From: Conchocele bisecta
Taxonomy: Eukaryota > Mollusca > Bivalvia > Lucinida > Thyasiridae
DNA length: 64,000 bases
Direction: 5' to 3'
Assembly: GCA_029237695.1 (NCBI GenBank)
Contig: CM055279.1
Span: 21,889,919-21,953,918 of the forward strand
Shown here: piece by piece, positions 45,159-57,192 of the stretch
Position numbering within the stretch: position 1 is the first letter of the stretch
How the letters are laid out: every line of letters begins with the position of its first letter
Position numbers and translations under genes: made by a program
Notes under the pieces: generated by a model
What the model was told of the DNA's origin: nothing
The model's database searches: none
What the model saw: only the letters and a program-made list of their open reading frames with translations

Positions 45159-45531
45159 AGTGCAACCTCTCTACAACAGCCACCCATGGGAAGAGGCAAA
45201 ATTGGCTGTTATAGAGAGGTGGCTGTTGTAGGGAGGTTAATGCTGAGTACAATTTTATCGTCTGGTGTTTATTTATTTTCTTCAATAATTCTCAATAAAA
45301 ACATGTTTTGACAGCATTTTAGAATCATTTCCAATGGAAATGATTCTAAAATGCTGTCAAAACATGTTTTTATTGAGAAAGAATGCAAAATCAACATGAA
45401 ACGACAATGTTCATGCTCAGCAGTGTAAGGGTTAGATATAGAAGAAATCATCCATTTGGGATATAAAATAGCGGCTGTTACAGAGAGGTGGCTGTTGTAG
45501 AGAGGTGGCCGTTCGGGGAGGTTCGACTGTA
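45159..45531. mobile_element. Tigger-like TIR element with an internal 89-bp palindrome
   Basis: TA-CAGTGCAACCTCTCTACAAC ... GGGGAGGTTCGACTG-TA. The inner copy GTTATAGAGAGGTGGCTGTT shows the usual terminal hairpin. At 45290-45378 is a palindrome with 44-bp perfect arms and a 1-base loop (TCTCAATAAAAACATGTTTT ... ). Confidence 0.8.
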
Positions 45532-45867
45532 CTACAATGTACTACAATGGGGTCAGCGCGTGTGACTGACAGACGTACGTGGTCATATATCACTATTTAG
45601 AATTTATTCAGCGCACTGAATTCACGCACATGTCTGCTACCCGACGTGATACCCCTTAAACAATATCCAGCCTTTAACTGATGAAATTTGACCATGATAA
45701 TTGTAATATGCATATTTCTGGTAACTGGAAGGACTCGCCTATTTATAATATAGAAACCTATACTGTTTGAAAGCCGATGGAAACTTAGTGTTAACTACAA
45801 TTCTGGGATTGACACTGTGAAGTTAATCCATTATGATGGTATTAGTAACTGTTTACGTATCAAAAAT

Positions 45868-46350
45868 AGAGAATAGTAGGTTAGTGCCGTAAATGGGAAA
45901 AAATATCCGGCAAGGCTCAAGAATTTCTTTATTTCTCATCAGAAGTATATGTAGTGACTACCATTTGAACCGTCTCGCCGAGACGGTTCAAATGAGTGAT
46001 CAAAACATATACTTGGGTTCAGAAATAAGGAAAATAGATAGAGAATAGTAGGTTAGTGCCGTGAATGGGAAACAATATCTGGCAAGGCTTAGGAAACGGA
46101 ATGGGCGAGGCTCGGCTCTGCCTCGCCCATCCCGTTTCCTAAGCCTTGCCAGATATTTTTTCCCATTCACGACACTAACCTACTATTCTATTTATCCCGT
46201 CAACACCTATAAATGGCTTTAAAATGCAATAAAAATAACCCCAGCCACCGCACATATTCATACGCAGTGATTTGGTCGTATTGACAGGATATCAAAAATG
46301 TTTCACGGCACCGTGTTTCGCGGCACATACGCACTGTGTTGACGGGATAC
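45868..46350. mobile_element. composite D hairpin, C hairpin and inverted B module
   Basis: D (45868-46040, core TGAACCGTCTCGCCGAGACG), C (46041-46190, core GGGCGAGGCTCGGCTCTGCC), then B reversed (46191-46350, TTTATCCCGTCAACACCTAT ... GTGTTGACGGGATA). It is the mirror image of the array at 27501. Confidence 0.85.
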
Positions 46351-46498
46351 AAACAAAAACATGAATTTCAAAATATAAACAGAACATAATAATGAGTGTG
46401 TATTTCAATGGAATTATGTACAATAACTAATAGTTGTGTAATAGATAATTGATTAGTGTGGATTGTATTTTAAAGAAATATATCATAATGAGTATGTT

Positions 46499-46910
46499 CA
46501 AGGTGCATGATCACTTGGTTATAACAACAACAACAGTGGCTGAAAGTGTTGAAATCTCGCCCACTCCAAAGTAAGTATTATTTAATATTTTCTTTAACAT
46601 GAAACGGATTTTGATGAAATATGGCGCAGAGAACGCGTCTTCGTGAGCTGCATTTGGTCGTACATGGAGTTCGGCACAGACTTATGTTGTTATTGCGAAG
46701 AATCGATTCTTCGCAAAAACGACAGAAGTTTGGGCCAAAGTACAGAGACCACCAAAATGCAGCTTAGCAAGACGCGTTTGATGAGCCATATTTCATCAAA
46801 ATCCGTTACGTAACTAGGACAATATAAAAGAATACGTACTTTGAATCGGATGGATTCTGGAAGTTTCAGTACTTGTTGTTGTTGTTAGTATCACGTGATC
46901 ATACACGTTG
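46499..46910. mobile_element. CAAGG...CCTTG palindromic MITE, with 5-bp target duplication
   Basis: CAAGGTGCATGATCACTTGG ... CACGTGATCATACACGTTG flanked by ATGTT (46494-46498 and 46911-46915). The centre is GAAGAATCGATTCTTCGC. Confidence 0.9.
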
Positions 46911-47291
46911 ATGTTATCAGCTGTACAATTTGACAGAGACGCAGCGTACGTACATATCGGCGAGTTTCATGTACATGATGTACTGTGTCTTTCTCGTAAT
47001 ACACGGAATACAAAATGGGTTGTAAATTTAGCAAGCATAAAATTCGAAAATTTCCTGGAATTGTTTGTCGTCTCAGCCATTTTGAATGACGATAACTATC
47101 ACGGTTGCCGACGTTAAACCATAATTTCCCTCATTAAGCATTCATGTCGCCACATCAATACCCTTGTCCGTCCGTTAGCTGAGACAGGCGACATCAGTAT
47201 GCATGTGGACGAGAAATTCGCATTTTCTCGTTACGGAGACAGTTCAGTAACCGATCAGTATGCACGGACGTTTACGGACATGCATACTGAT

Positions 47292-47528
47292 CAGGGGCCC
47301 ATTTCACTAAACTAACATGTTCGTAAGTGCAAATGTAAGATCGTCTGTAAATTTCAATTTATGAATTTACATTTATTGAGCATAGGCTGCATATGCAGCC
47401 TATGCTCAATAAATGTAAATCCATTAATTATTTACAATAAAACATTGTTAATGTGAAATTTACAGACTATCATAATTTTGCACATACGAACATTTTAGTC
47501 GTACGGAGTTTAGTGACACGGGCCCCTG
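47292..47528. mobile_element. family J palindrome, copy 7
   Basis: CAGGGGCCCATTTCACTAAA ... GTTTAGTGACACGGGCCCCTG, core TAGGCTGCATATGCAGCCTA. Confidence 0.9.
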
Positions 47529-47835
47529 GTGTTGACCTGTTTACGCTACATACATAGCGATATACAGCACTCCTGTAAGAGATACTACAGCAGCCAGTGA
47601 GATACTACTGTCTGTTTCACGAAACCTGCCCAAATTATCAAAATGTAAGAATGAGCCTTCTTTTTATTTTGTAAAATGTTGTCAAATATTGATTTTATTA
47701 CGTAAAAACTATTTTCCCATGTTAAATCCCCAATATACATCTTCACAGAGTGAATTTAACTCTTGTCTTCTTAGTTAGATAATTCCCAAGCCATTTAGCC
47801 AGGTTTCGGAGTCAATTTCCTTTTTATTTCGTGTT

Positions 47836-48734
47836 TATGCCCCACCACGATAGTGGATGTGGACTTTCGTGTTACCTTCGTCCGTCCGTCCTCCGTCCGT
47901 CTGTCGGTCATAAAACCTTATAAGTCGTAAAACTTTTAAACCGTACTAGCTACAGACTTTAAACTTCATTATAATGAGTAGATGCGCAAAGTTTAGTTAG
48001 ATATTTGATTCGACCCCAGTAGCCTATTTCATCAACATTGCAAAGTATACTTTCCTAGCAAAGTATACTTTGAGGGAGCAATCATTGATTTTTCCGAAAT
48101 GCAGAACTAACGATTGCATATATTTGATGATTAAAACTATGCAGAATTATTATACTGAATTTATTACATTATCACAGCCAAAATTGGCTGTGATAATGTA
48201 ATAAATTCAGTATAATAAAAATTAATAAATTTATTCTAAAATTGAAAATTTCTCCCTCAAAGTATACTTTGCTAGGAAAGTATACTTTGCACTGTTGATG
48301 AAATCGGCTACAGGCTCATGGATTATCTTCCCCTTTTCGACTTAGAATTTTCCAATTTGCCTTGTAAGTCGTAATATTTTTAAACCGTGCTGGCTACACA
48401 GCTGCAACTTGGTATGTAACCTCCTTATGATGAGTAGACGCGCAAAGTTTGTTTCGTTATTTGATTCGACCCCGGGGTCATGGATTATCTCCCCCTTTTC
48501 GACTTAGACTTTGGCAATTTTGTCTTGTAACTCGTGAACCTTTTAAACCATAATAGCTACAGACATGCAACTTGGCATGTATGTTCCTTATGATGAGTAG
48601 ATGCGCCAAGTTTATGTTTCTATTTTTGATTTGACCCACGGGTCATGGATTATCGCCCCCTTTAGAATTTTGCCTCGTTTATTATCAAAGCGGTATGTGG
48701 GGCATCCGTGTTCTATGAGCACATTTTCTAGTTT
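47836..48734. mobile_element. satellite-bearing element 4
   Basis: TATGCCCCACCACGATAGTG and CGGTATGTGGGGCATCCG are inverted ends; GTCCGTCCGTC microsatellite; about four units with TTTAAACCGT..TAGCTACA and TTTGATTCGACCC..GTCATGGATTATC; ends ACATTTTCTAGTTT as in element 2. A MITE sits in the first unit. Confidence 0.8.
48018..48312. mobile_element. GTAGCC-ended MITE, complete
   Basis: AGTAGCCTATTTCATCAACA ... GATGAAATCGGCTACA, inserted at GATTCGACCCC|GGCTCATGG. The next satellite unit has GATTCGACCCCGGGGTCATG uninterrupted, showing the empty site. Confidence 0.9.
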
Positions 48735-48997
48735 GACTCCTCCTCCAAGCTCTCCACCTCCTTTTACCCTACGTTAAATTCCCATAGACAAATCAATTGT
48801 TCGTAATGAAATCAATATTTGACAAAATTTCACAAAATAAAAAGACGGCTCATTCTTAAATGTTGATAACATTTAATATTATCGAACAAAATATTGTTGT
48901 TGCATTGTTTATATGGCCGCAACATTTGGGCAGGTTTTGTGAAACAGACAGTAGGTACATTTAGCGATATGTTCTCGTTTCGCATACAGCGTAACAC

Positions 48998-49293
48998 CAG
49001 TAGCCGATTTGACCAAAATTGCTCAGCATACTTATCTAGCTAAGTATACTTTGAGGGAGAAATCATTTATTTTTCCTGAAGTGCATAATTTCATATAGAA
49101 CTAACGACTGGATATATTTGATGATTAAATGTACGCAGAATTATTATACAGACTATATTACATTATCACAGCCAAAATGGCTGTGATAATGTAATAAATT
49201 CAGTATAATCAAAATTAATAAAACATATCCTTAAATTGAAAAAATCTCCCTCAAAGTGTACTTAGCAAGTTACCATTGGTGAAATCGGCTACA
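48998..49293. mobile_element. GTAGCC-ended MITE, complete
   Basis: CAGTAGCCGATTTGACCAAA ... TGGTGAAATCGGCTACAG; centre TATCACAGCCAAAATGGCTG. Confidence 0.85.
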
Positions 49294-49296
49294 GAC

Positions 49297-49545
49297 CAGG
49301 GGCCGGCCCGTTTCACTAAACTTTGTACTACTAAAATGTTCGTAAGTGCAAATTTAGGATCGTCTGGAAATTTCAATTGATGGATTTACATTTATTGAGT
49401 ATAGGCTGCACATGCAGCCTATACTCAATAAATGTAAATCCAATAATTTTTTTCAAGAAAACATTGTTAATATGAAATTTAGAGACTATCATAATTTTGC
49501 ACTTACGAATAATTTAGTCGTACGAAGCTTAGTGAAACGGTCCCC
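49297..49545. mobile_element. family J palindrome, copy 8
   Basis: GGGGCCGGCCCGTTTCACTA ... GCTTAGTGAAACGGTCCCC, directly after a GTAGCC MITE; the same pair of families adjoins at 23726. Confidence 0.85.
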
Positions 49546-49685
49546 AGTACACGTACGCATATATTGTGTTCGTGGATCGCGGTATATGCATAAAACACTA
49601 TTAAATACCGCGAATAAACATTGCGACATTGGCTCATATTAACGCTACCGAAATACACGTACATGTATGAATGCACTGCTCTATG

Positions 49686-49934
49686 CAGGGGCGGATCTAG
49701 AGGGGGGGGGGGGGGGGGCGGGGGGGGGGCGGGGGGGGGGGGGTCCGGGGCTGCAACCCCCCGGTCATCCACGCAGCTGACATATATCACAGTTTACCAC
49801 CAGTTGGAGTCCGAATTTAAATGCCGTAAAACACAGGAAAGTGCATCTAGCTACGGACGGTACGGGAGTAATTGCAAGAGTTACCTTCGCAACTAGACAA
49901 CCCCCCGTTCACCCAAATGCTGGATCCGCCCCTG
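49686..49934. mobile_element. hAT-like MITE (CAGGGGCGGATC ends)
   Basis: CAGGGGCGGATCTAGAGGGG ... ATGCTGGATCCGCCCCTG; CAGGGGCGGATC-type ends are common in hAT elements. The left part holds the poly-G tract. No clear 8-bp duplication. Confidence 0.65.
49700..49743. repeat. poly-G tract with two C
   Basis: Three G runs of 9-17 bases separated by single C; G-quadruplex prone and error-prone in sequencing. Confidence 0.9.
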
Positions 49935-50580
49935 CTATCTAATCACAAAACGTCATGTTGCATTCTAATGTATCCAATACTCGCGAAGCTCTGATTCGCA
50001 CAATTGCTATCGATTGGAATATACAGTCTGGAACAAAATACGACTTTCCTTTGACATACGTCAGCGAATGCAGCGGTAATGTGACTAGAATGTGACACAA
50101 ATGAACAAATGGCGTCAAGTCACGTGTCACCAAATGACATTAAAGGAACCAGTGGCTTGGAAGCACCTGTCATCAAATGACGTCCTGTTCCTGACAAATT
50201 AACACACACTATGTGTCTTAGCAAGACGATCTTTCCGCTCTCCCGATAATGAGTTACAGCTGGAATATTAGAGCTATATACCCAGTGGAAAGCGAGTATT
50301 TTAAATGTGCTCTACAGAGTTTCATAATACTGTCTCTAAAAGTTCAATTGCATGTAGTTCATGTTGTGCCATTATGGCCGATAATGTGGACGATGTGTGT
50401 GTTTCTTTAAAATATACGATTGCATGTATTGATATAGAAACTTCCACATATGTATGTAACATGTTGTGAAACATGTTGAATAGGCGGAGAGTACACATTC
50501 ATTTTATACTATATGCATCCGCATACCAAACATGGTAATTGATATGTTGTAGCACGTGTGGATATGATGTTTTGATGAAC
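49935..50580. other. no recognised features
   Basis: Contains GTGACACAAATGAACAAATG and CACCTGTCATCAAATGACGT phrases, but no gene or repeat family seen elsewhere in the window. Confidence 0.4.
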
Positions 50581-50775
50581 ATCTAAATGTATGTACATGT
50601 ACGTGCTCAATATAGTTCACTTGTGTTGAGTACATGTACGTGTAATGTGTTCCTTAGTCATGCGTCTAATATAGTTCACATTGTGTTGAGTACAGTACGT
50701 GCTCATATTAGTTCACTGTGTGAAGTTACATGTACCGTAACTTGTGTTGAGTACATGTACCGTCGTACGTGTGTC
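50581..50775. repeat. degenerate tandem repeat of about 45-65 bp
   Basis: GTGTTGAGTACATGTACGTG and ATATAGTTCAC recur three to four times with changes. Confidence 0.75.
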
Positions 50776-53075
50776 CGGTTAAAGTTTTTGGTTAATGTTT
50801 TTTGGTTAAGTTTTTTGGTTAAAGTTTTTGGTTAAAGTTTTTCTTTATACTATATCTCTGCAACTGCTTTGCCCATTACCTTGAAACTTCACATGGGTGT
50901 TTTATCATCATCTATATTTTATTCATTCTACCCCCCTCCCATGCGGCCCCTGTGCCCAATGTCAAGGTCAAATTATTAAGTTTTTCTTTGAAGTTTTTGT
51001 TTTGGTTAAGTTTTTTAAGTTTTTTGGTTAAAGTTTTTTCGTTATATATAGTTTTTTGTTAAGTTTTTTGGTTACCTTGTTCGTTATACTATATTTTCAT
51101 TCAACTGAAGTGCCCCATACTGAATTTTTGGAAAGTTTTTTGGTTATGGTTTTAGTGGTTTGTTTTTGTCTATCATCAATGCTATTATTTTCATCTAACT
51201 ATACTTCGTTGCGGCCCTGTGCCCAATATCAAGGAAATTCAAATTTTTAACTTTGGAAGTTTTTGGTTAAGTTTTTTGGTTAAGTTTTTGGTTTAGTTTT
51301 TGGTTTTTTAAGTTTTTTGGTTTAAGTTTTTTGGTTGAAAGTTTTTCGTTATACATATTTCTTGCAACTGCATTGCTTACCTTGAAACTCTATGTGGGGT
51401 GTGTGGTGTTTTGGTTTTTTGTTTTTTGGTTTTAAATTTTTTGGTTGTTTTTTATTTTTTGGTTGTTTTGTTATGTATTTCATCATCTATATTTTCATTC
51501 TACTCCTGTGCGGCCCCTGTTGCCCAATATCAAGGTCAAATTACTTTGAAGTTTTTGGTTAAGTTCTTTGGTTAATGTTTTTGGTTAAGTTTTTTGGGTT
51601 TTAATGTTTTTGGTTAATGTTTTTTGGTTTTAAGTTTTTGTTGTTTTTGTTAAGTTTTTGGTTGTTTTTTTAGTTTTTCGTTATACTATATCTTTGCAAC
51701 TGCTTTGCCCATTACCTTGAAACTTCACATGGGTGTTTATCTCATATATTTTCATTCACCCCCTCCCGTGCGGCCCCTGTGCCAATCAGTCAAATTACTT
51801 TGAAGTTTTTGGTTAAGTTTTTTGGTTAAAAGTTTTTGGTTAAGTTTTTTTGGTTAATTTTTTGGTTGGCGTTAACATATTTCTGCAACTGCATGCCCTT
51901 ACCTTGAAATCATATGGTGTTTTATCATTCATCTATATTTCATTCTACCCCCTCCTGTTGCGGCCCCTGTGCCCAATATCAAGTCAAATTACTTTGAATT
52001 GGGGTTAAGTCTTGGTTAATGTTTTTGGTAGTTGTTAAGTTTTTTGGTTAATGTTTTTGGTTAAGTTTTTGGTTAAGTTTTTTTGGTTAAAGTTTTTTTC
52101 GTTATACAATATCTTTTTGCAACGCTTTGCCCATTACCTGAAACTTCACATGGGTGTTTATCTCATCTATATTTTCATTCTACCCCCTCCCGTGCGGGCC
52201 CCTGTCCCAATTCAGGTCAAATTACTTTGAAGCTTTTGGTTAAGTTTTTTTGGTTAAAAGTTTTTGATTAAGTTTTTGGTTAAGTTTTTTGGGTTAAGTT
52301 TTTTTCGTTATACTATCTCTGCAACTGCTTTCCCATTACCTTGAAACTTCACATGGGTGTTTATCATCATCTATATTTTCATTATACCCCCCTTCCATGC
52401 GGCCCCTGTGCCCAATGTCAAGGTCAAATTACTTTGAAGTTTTTGGTTAAGTTTTTTGGTTAAAGTTTTGGTTAAGTTTTTTGGTTAAGTTTTTTGGTTA
52501 AAGTTTTTGGTTAAGTTTTTTGGTTAAAGTTTTTCGTTATACTATATCTCTGCAACTGCTTTGCCCATTACCTTGAAACTTCACATGGGTGTTTATCATC
52601 ATCTATATTTTCATTCTACCCCACTCCCGTGCGGCCCCTGTGCCCAATGTCAAGGTCAAATTACTTTGAAGTTTTTGGTTAAGTTTTTTGGTTAAAGTTT
52701 TTGGTTAAGTTCTTTGGTTTGGTTAAGTTTTTTGGTCATTTGGTTAAGTTTTTTGGTTACGTTTTTTGGTTAAAGTTTTTGGTTAAGTTTTTTGGTTAAG
52801 TTTTTTGGTTAAAGTTTTTTGTTATCTCTGCAACTGCTTTGCACATTACCTTGAAACTTCACATGGGTGTTTATCATCATCTATATTTTCATTCTACCCC
52901 CCTCCCGTGCGGCCCCTGTGCCCAATGTCAAGGTCAAATTACTTTGAAGTTTTTGGTTAAGTTTTTTGGTTAAAGTTTTTGGTTAAGTTTTTTGGTTAAA
53001 GTTTTTCGTTATACTATATCTTTTTTGTTAGTGTCCATGCCTCGCCACAAGGCGCGACATGCAGGCCGCGGCCAT
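50776..53075. mobile_element. satellite-bearing element 5 (about 230-280-bp unit)
   Basis: Units consist of a GTTTTTGGTTAAGTTTTTTG run, TATACTATATCTCTGCAACT, CCCATTACCTTGAAACTTCA, CTATATTTTCATTCTACCCC and CAATGTCAAGGTCAAATTAC. Units to the right of about 52300 are nearly identical; those at 51000-52300 show many single-base losses. The right end GCCACAAGGCGCGACATGCA resembles the GGCGCGAC end of element 3. Confidence 0.85.
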
Positions 53076-53416
53076 TTAGTATTATATTCATATTGCATTG
53101 TTGGATAGTTTCAAAGTGTAAATAACCATATACGGCGAACAAATAGGAATCTTATCGTATTACGTCGTTTTGTCGCTGGACAACGACGATGAACGTCATA
53201 ATGTAATCCAATAACGTCAAACAAACTTTAACGAATCAACAACGTCGCGCGAAGGCATGTGGGGCTAATGTAATGTACTGGTATATAAACGCAATACGCT
53301 GAATGAGCGTGTCAATTATGAGTTTAAGGCGACAGTTTAAATAGTATGTATATTCGGTACTTTGTTTGACGTACGCCTGCGCTGTTCTGTCGCTGAACGT
53401 GTATACACGCGTATAT

Positions 53417-53773
53417 TATAGGAATGAATGGCCTTTTTGTGGAATCTATCGGAGTATAAACTTGGAAAAGTCGCGGGAATACTGGACGAAGGCCGGAAGG
53501 CCTCGTCCAGTATTCCCGCGACTTTTCCAAGTTTATATCCCCGATAAATTCCACAAAAAGGCCATTCATTCCTTATAATTCCAGCATTTGAAATAAATTC
53601 ATCAAGAAAATGTGTTTATTTTACGTTTTCTTAAGAATTATTTTAACTGCACCTGACGGTTACGGAAAGTAGTTCGGCATGGAGTTTACTGGGATATAAA
53701 TTTTGGACGGAGACTTGCAACGGACCAATCAAATGTTAGGGAATTGTGTAAATATTTTTGTGCTGGAATTATT
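53417..53773. mobile_element. family G: hairpin plus module, inverted
   Basis: Hairpin GGAATGAATGGCCTTTTTGT (53417-53576, centre AAGGCCGGAAGGCC) then module TTATAATTCCAGCA ... TGCTGGAATTATT. It is the mirror order of the copy at 10107. Confidence 0.85.
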
Positions 53774-53896
53774 GAAGTGTAAGGACACATTGTAATCAAA
53801 TATGATTCCAGTATTTCAGTACATGTACCTTGACGTGCACAAGCGCCACTACAATGCAATTTAGCGATTGTTTAATAGAATGTTGAAATACGTAAG

Positions 53897-54621
53897 CAAG
53901 GTGTATGATCACGTGTTACTAACAACAACAACAAGTACTGAAACTTCCAGAATCCATCCGATTCAAAGTACGTATTATTTTATATCGTCCTTATTACGTA
54001 ACGGAATTTGATGAAATATGGCGCATCAAACGCGTCTTGTTAACCTGCATTTGGTGGTCTCTGTACTGTGGCCCAAACGTCTGTTGTTTTTTGCGAAGAA
54101 TCGATTTCCGTGTCGGTAGTCTGTGCCGAACTCCATGGACGACCAAATGCAGCTTATGAATACGCGTTTTGCAATTTATGCAGTTCCAAGGTGTATGATC
54201 ACGTGGTACTAACAACAACAACAAGTACTGAAATTTCCAGAATCCATCTGATTCAAAGTACTTATTCTTTTATAGTGTCCTTATTACGTAACGGATTTTT
54301 ATGAAATATGGCGCATCAAACGCGTCCTGTTAAGCTGCATTTGGTGGTCTCTGTATTTTCACCCAAACTTCTGTCGTTTTTCCGAATAATCGATTTCCGT
54401 GTCTCCGACACGGAAATCGATTCTTCGCAAAAACGACATAAGTCTGTGCCAAACTCGGACCACCAAATGCAGCTCATGAAGACGCGTTTGCTGCGCCATA
54501 TTTCATCAAAATCCGGTTCATATTAAGGAAAATATCAAATAATACTTACTTTGCAGTGGGCAATATTTCAACACTTTCAGCCACTGTTGTTGTTGTTATA
54601 ACCACGTGATCATACACCTTG
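53897..54621. mobile_element. CAAGG...CCTTG palindromic MITE, compound of two copies
   Basis: Outer ends at 53897 and 54621, with a second left end CAAGGTGTATGATCACGTGG at 54188. Flanks GTAAG and GTAAT match in four of five bases. Likely one copy inserted into, or recombined with, another. Confidence 0.8.
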
Positions 54622-54902
54622 GTAATGCGAGCGATGAACAATATATATAATAGCTACATGTGGATGTAGACTATCGATCGTAAAACCATAGGAATGTACT
54701 TAATTATAGTGTCACTATAAGTGTATACAAACCGTACCGACTTCTATTCACTTAATTTTCCTATCTACCGAGCTAAACCGTTACGATTGTTTCAATCAGA
54801 CATGTACCACAGTGACAAACATTGCAACCTAAATATGTGTACTCGAACGTATCATATATACTGCATGAACATGGTGGTGGTGGTGGTCGGGCGAATGAGA
54901 CG

Positions 54903-55312
54903 GCGTAAATTAACGGTATCGGTTCCTCCTTATAGGAATCACGATTTGCCTGGTTTGGCCCTCAGGTACGTTCATATCTTTGGCTCTTTAGTTACCTGGG
55001 AGTTGAATTGGGTTATTGCCCATTATAAAAGTAGTAAGATTATTACTGATCCTATTGCTTTTGGGAGAGGCCAAGCGATTCTGGTGTGGCGAGGACCTGG
55101 CATCAGTTCAGGATTATTCTGATTTCACGGCTCTATATATATTTTTTTTATTGTAAATATTCAGTTTTGATTTTGGGATTTTTCCCCCATTTGTACATGT
55201 ACTTGTACAGGTAATATATGGGATTTAGTACTAAGCCCATTGACCCGGCCTTAATTGACCTTAGCTGTTGATATGCCGTTAAACCCCAACAAACAAACAA
55301 ACAAACAAATGA
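54903..55312 (+). mobile_element. SINE-like retroposon (family H), near full-length
   Basis: TAAATTAACGGTATCGGTTC ... CCTTAGCTGTTGATATGCCG, then TTAAACCCCAACAAACAAAC; ends in an AAAC tail. Includes TTGTACATGTACTTGTACAG not present in the copy at 28281. Confidence 0.8.
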
Positions 55313-55318
55313 AAAGTC

Positions 55319-56687
55319 ATGCAGAGCATGATGTTATTAGCCGATCAAATCAGGGTTCAATATATGTCCACATTTTAGTAGTTACGGAATCTCAGGGAAA
55401 AGTGAGAGAAGTGTTGATTTCCTCCCCAACCAAATTCTCAAGAAAAAAAAATTGAATTCTATTAGAAAAATTGGGGCCCCGAAAAAAATATTAATAGGAA
55501 ATAAAATTTGATGTAGAAAACAAATTGATCAATTTTTTAAAAAAATTGAAGAAAAAAAAATAAACATTTGGAAAAAAAAACTGAAAAAAAAAACAACATC
55601 ATCCTATATTTATCGATATTTTTAGTTAACACGGAGCTACGGTCAAGATATTAGTTAGGCATGCAGAAACATATTTTTAGCAAAGGGATATCCCATTCAC
55701 CAGTCCAGTCGAATACAAATCTTAACAAAGTGACCATTAATTAACGTACTCAACAAAATGTACCAGTCGAATTGACGTCATGCGTATTCAGGCACATGCC
55801 CAGATTGGCCTCGATAACGTTGTCACTTGTTTATCCCTTGTTTATCGATTTAAATGGTTTAAATCGACTCGAAGCTTACGTTCAACGGCCGCACAAACTC
55901 GATTGAACTGCACGCCTTCCAATGATTTAAATACGCAGCGCGTTTAAATAGTCATTACGTTTTTTTAATGTGCGCACTGGTCATTTAAAAAGGGGCCCAT
56001 CCGTGATTTTTTGCGCGATGTCGGGCGCAAGACAATCAATAATTTGCGGCATTGACAATAATTAAGGGGGATTGCCGCAATCGCGCGTGCTGGATGCATC
56101 CCTGCCATCCCTGCATGATACGTAAACAAATCAAAGTTCGCTATGAAGGGCAATTCTTCGTTTTGATTGGTGGAAAATTTTGTGAATATTAACTAGCGTC
56201 AAATGACGCGCATACGCGATCCAATGGGATAAACCCGAAATGCTGGGGTTGCTAGTCGGAGGAGATTTTGTGCAGAGGTCGATTATAAATTAGCCGAATA
56301 AACACATTTTACGCGATTATACGTGGCTGAAACTTGTTCTGTTTAATAAATAAAAGCTTTAAATTAGCCCAATAATCGGCGTATGTTGGCGTATATGGCC
56401 ATTAGAGCCAACTATGGACTTCAACAACAACTTCCGGGTTCAATCTCTTCCGGCGTTCAGCTCATTACGTATTCAAAATTGTGTTATTTGGCTATATTTA
56501 AAGTTTTAAACGGAGATAATTGCCAAAAATGCAAACTTTATAGGTTGATGCAATTTGGAAGTGATACAGCAAAATTCGCGTTCGTAGATTACCGAATAGC
56601 GGAGAAAAGGGTTGCTACAAACTTTTTCAGAATTCGATGGATGACCAATATATTAGCCTATCTATAAATAGATCGGCTAATAACAAT
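55319..56687. mobile_element. ATTAGCCGAT-ended element (family P), copy 2
   Basis: GTCATGCAGAGCATGATGTT ATTAGCCGATC ... GATCGGCTAATAAC. Its first 125 bp and last 210 bp match copy 1 (38277-39204) in reverse orientation; the interior is longer and different, with A-rich sequence at 55441-55600. Confidence 0.7.
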
Positions 56688-56936
56688 GTACCGATGTTGA
56701 ATGGTGAGGGATTCGAGTACACATGTACATGTAGTCGGAATATGGTGACTGTAAGGGGGGGCATTGCTAGTTTGGGCCATCTCTCTTGCCAATTAAGCTA
56801 TTTCATTACCAGCCCGAATGTCTAACTGCCAATGTCTTACTGTCACGCTGGGTGGCTTGTAAATCGTCCTGCGTGGCAGTCATAACATTCGGTTTATAGA
56901 ATTGCGTCTCTGCTTTTTTAACGAATTTTAGTACAG

Positions 56937-57192
56937 TGGAACCTCTCTAAGCCAGTGATGTCCTGAGAGTGTCCGGAGTCGACAGGTACAGTGGAACTTC
57001 TCTAAACCGGACACCCTTGGAGGTCCCCAGGGAGTCCGGTTTAGAGAGGTCCCACTGTAAATCGGGGATATGACCACAACAAGACACTGGTTTATACTTT
57101 GCGATCACGAACATATGTTACCATCGGAGATAAGTGACAAAGAAACCCACCAAGATTACAAACACAGCGATTTACAGAGGATTCACTGTGTA
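56937..57192. mobile_element. Tigger-like TIR element
   Basis: CAGTGGAACCTCTCTAAGCC, hairpin GGAGGTCCCCAGGGAGTCCG, module TTTGCGATCACGAACATATG, end TTTACAGAGGATTCACTG. Confidence 0.75.

Noticed and set aside
49503..49896. Proline- and glycine-rich open frames
   Set aside because: Produced by the poly-G tract in a hAT-like MITE.
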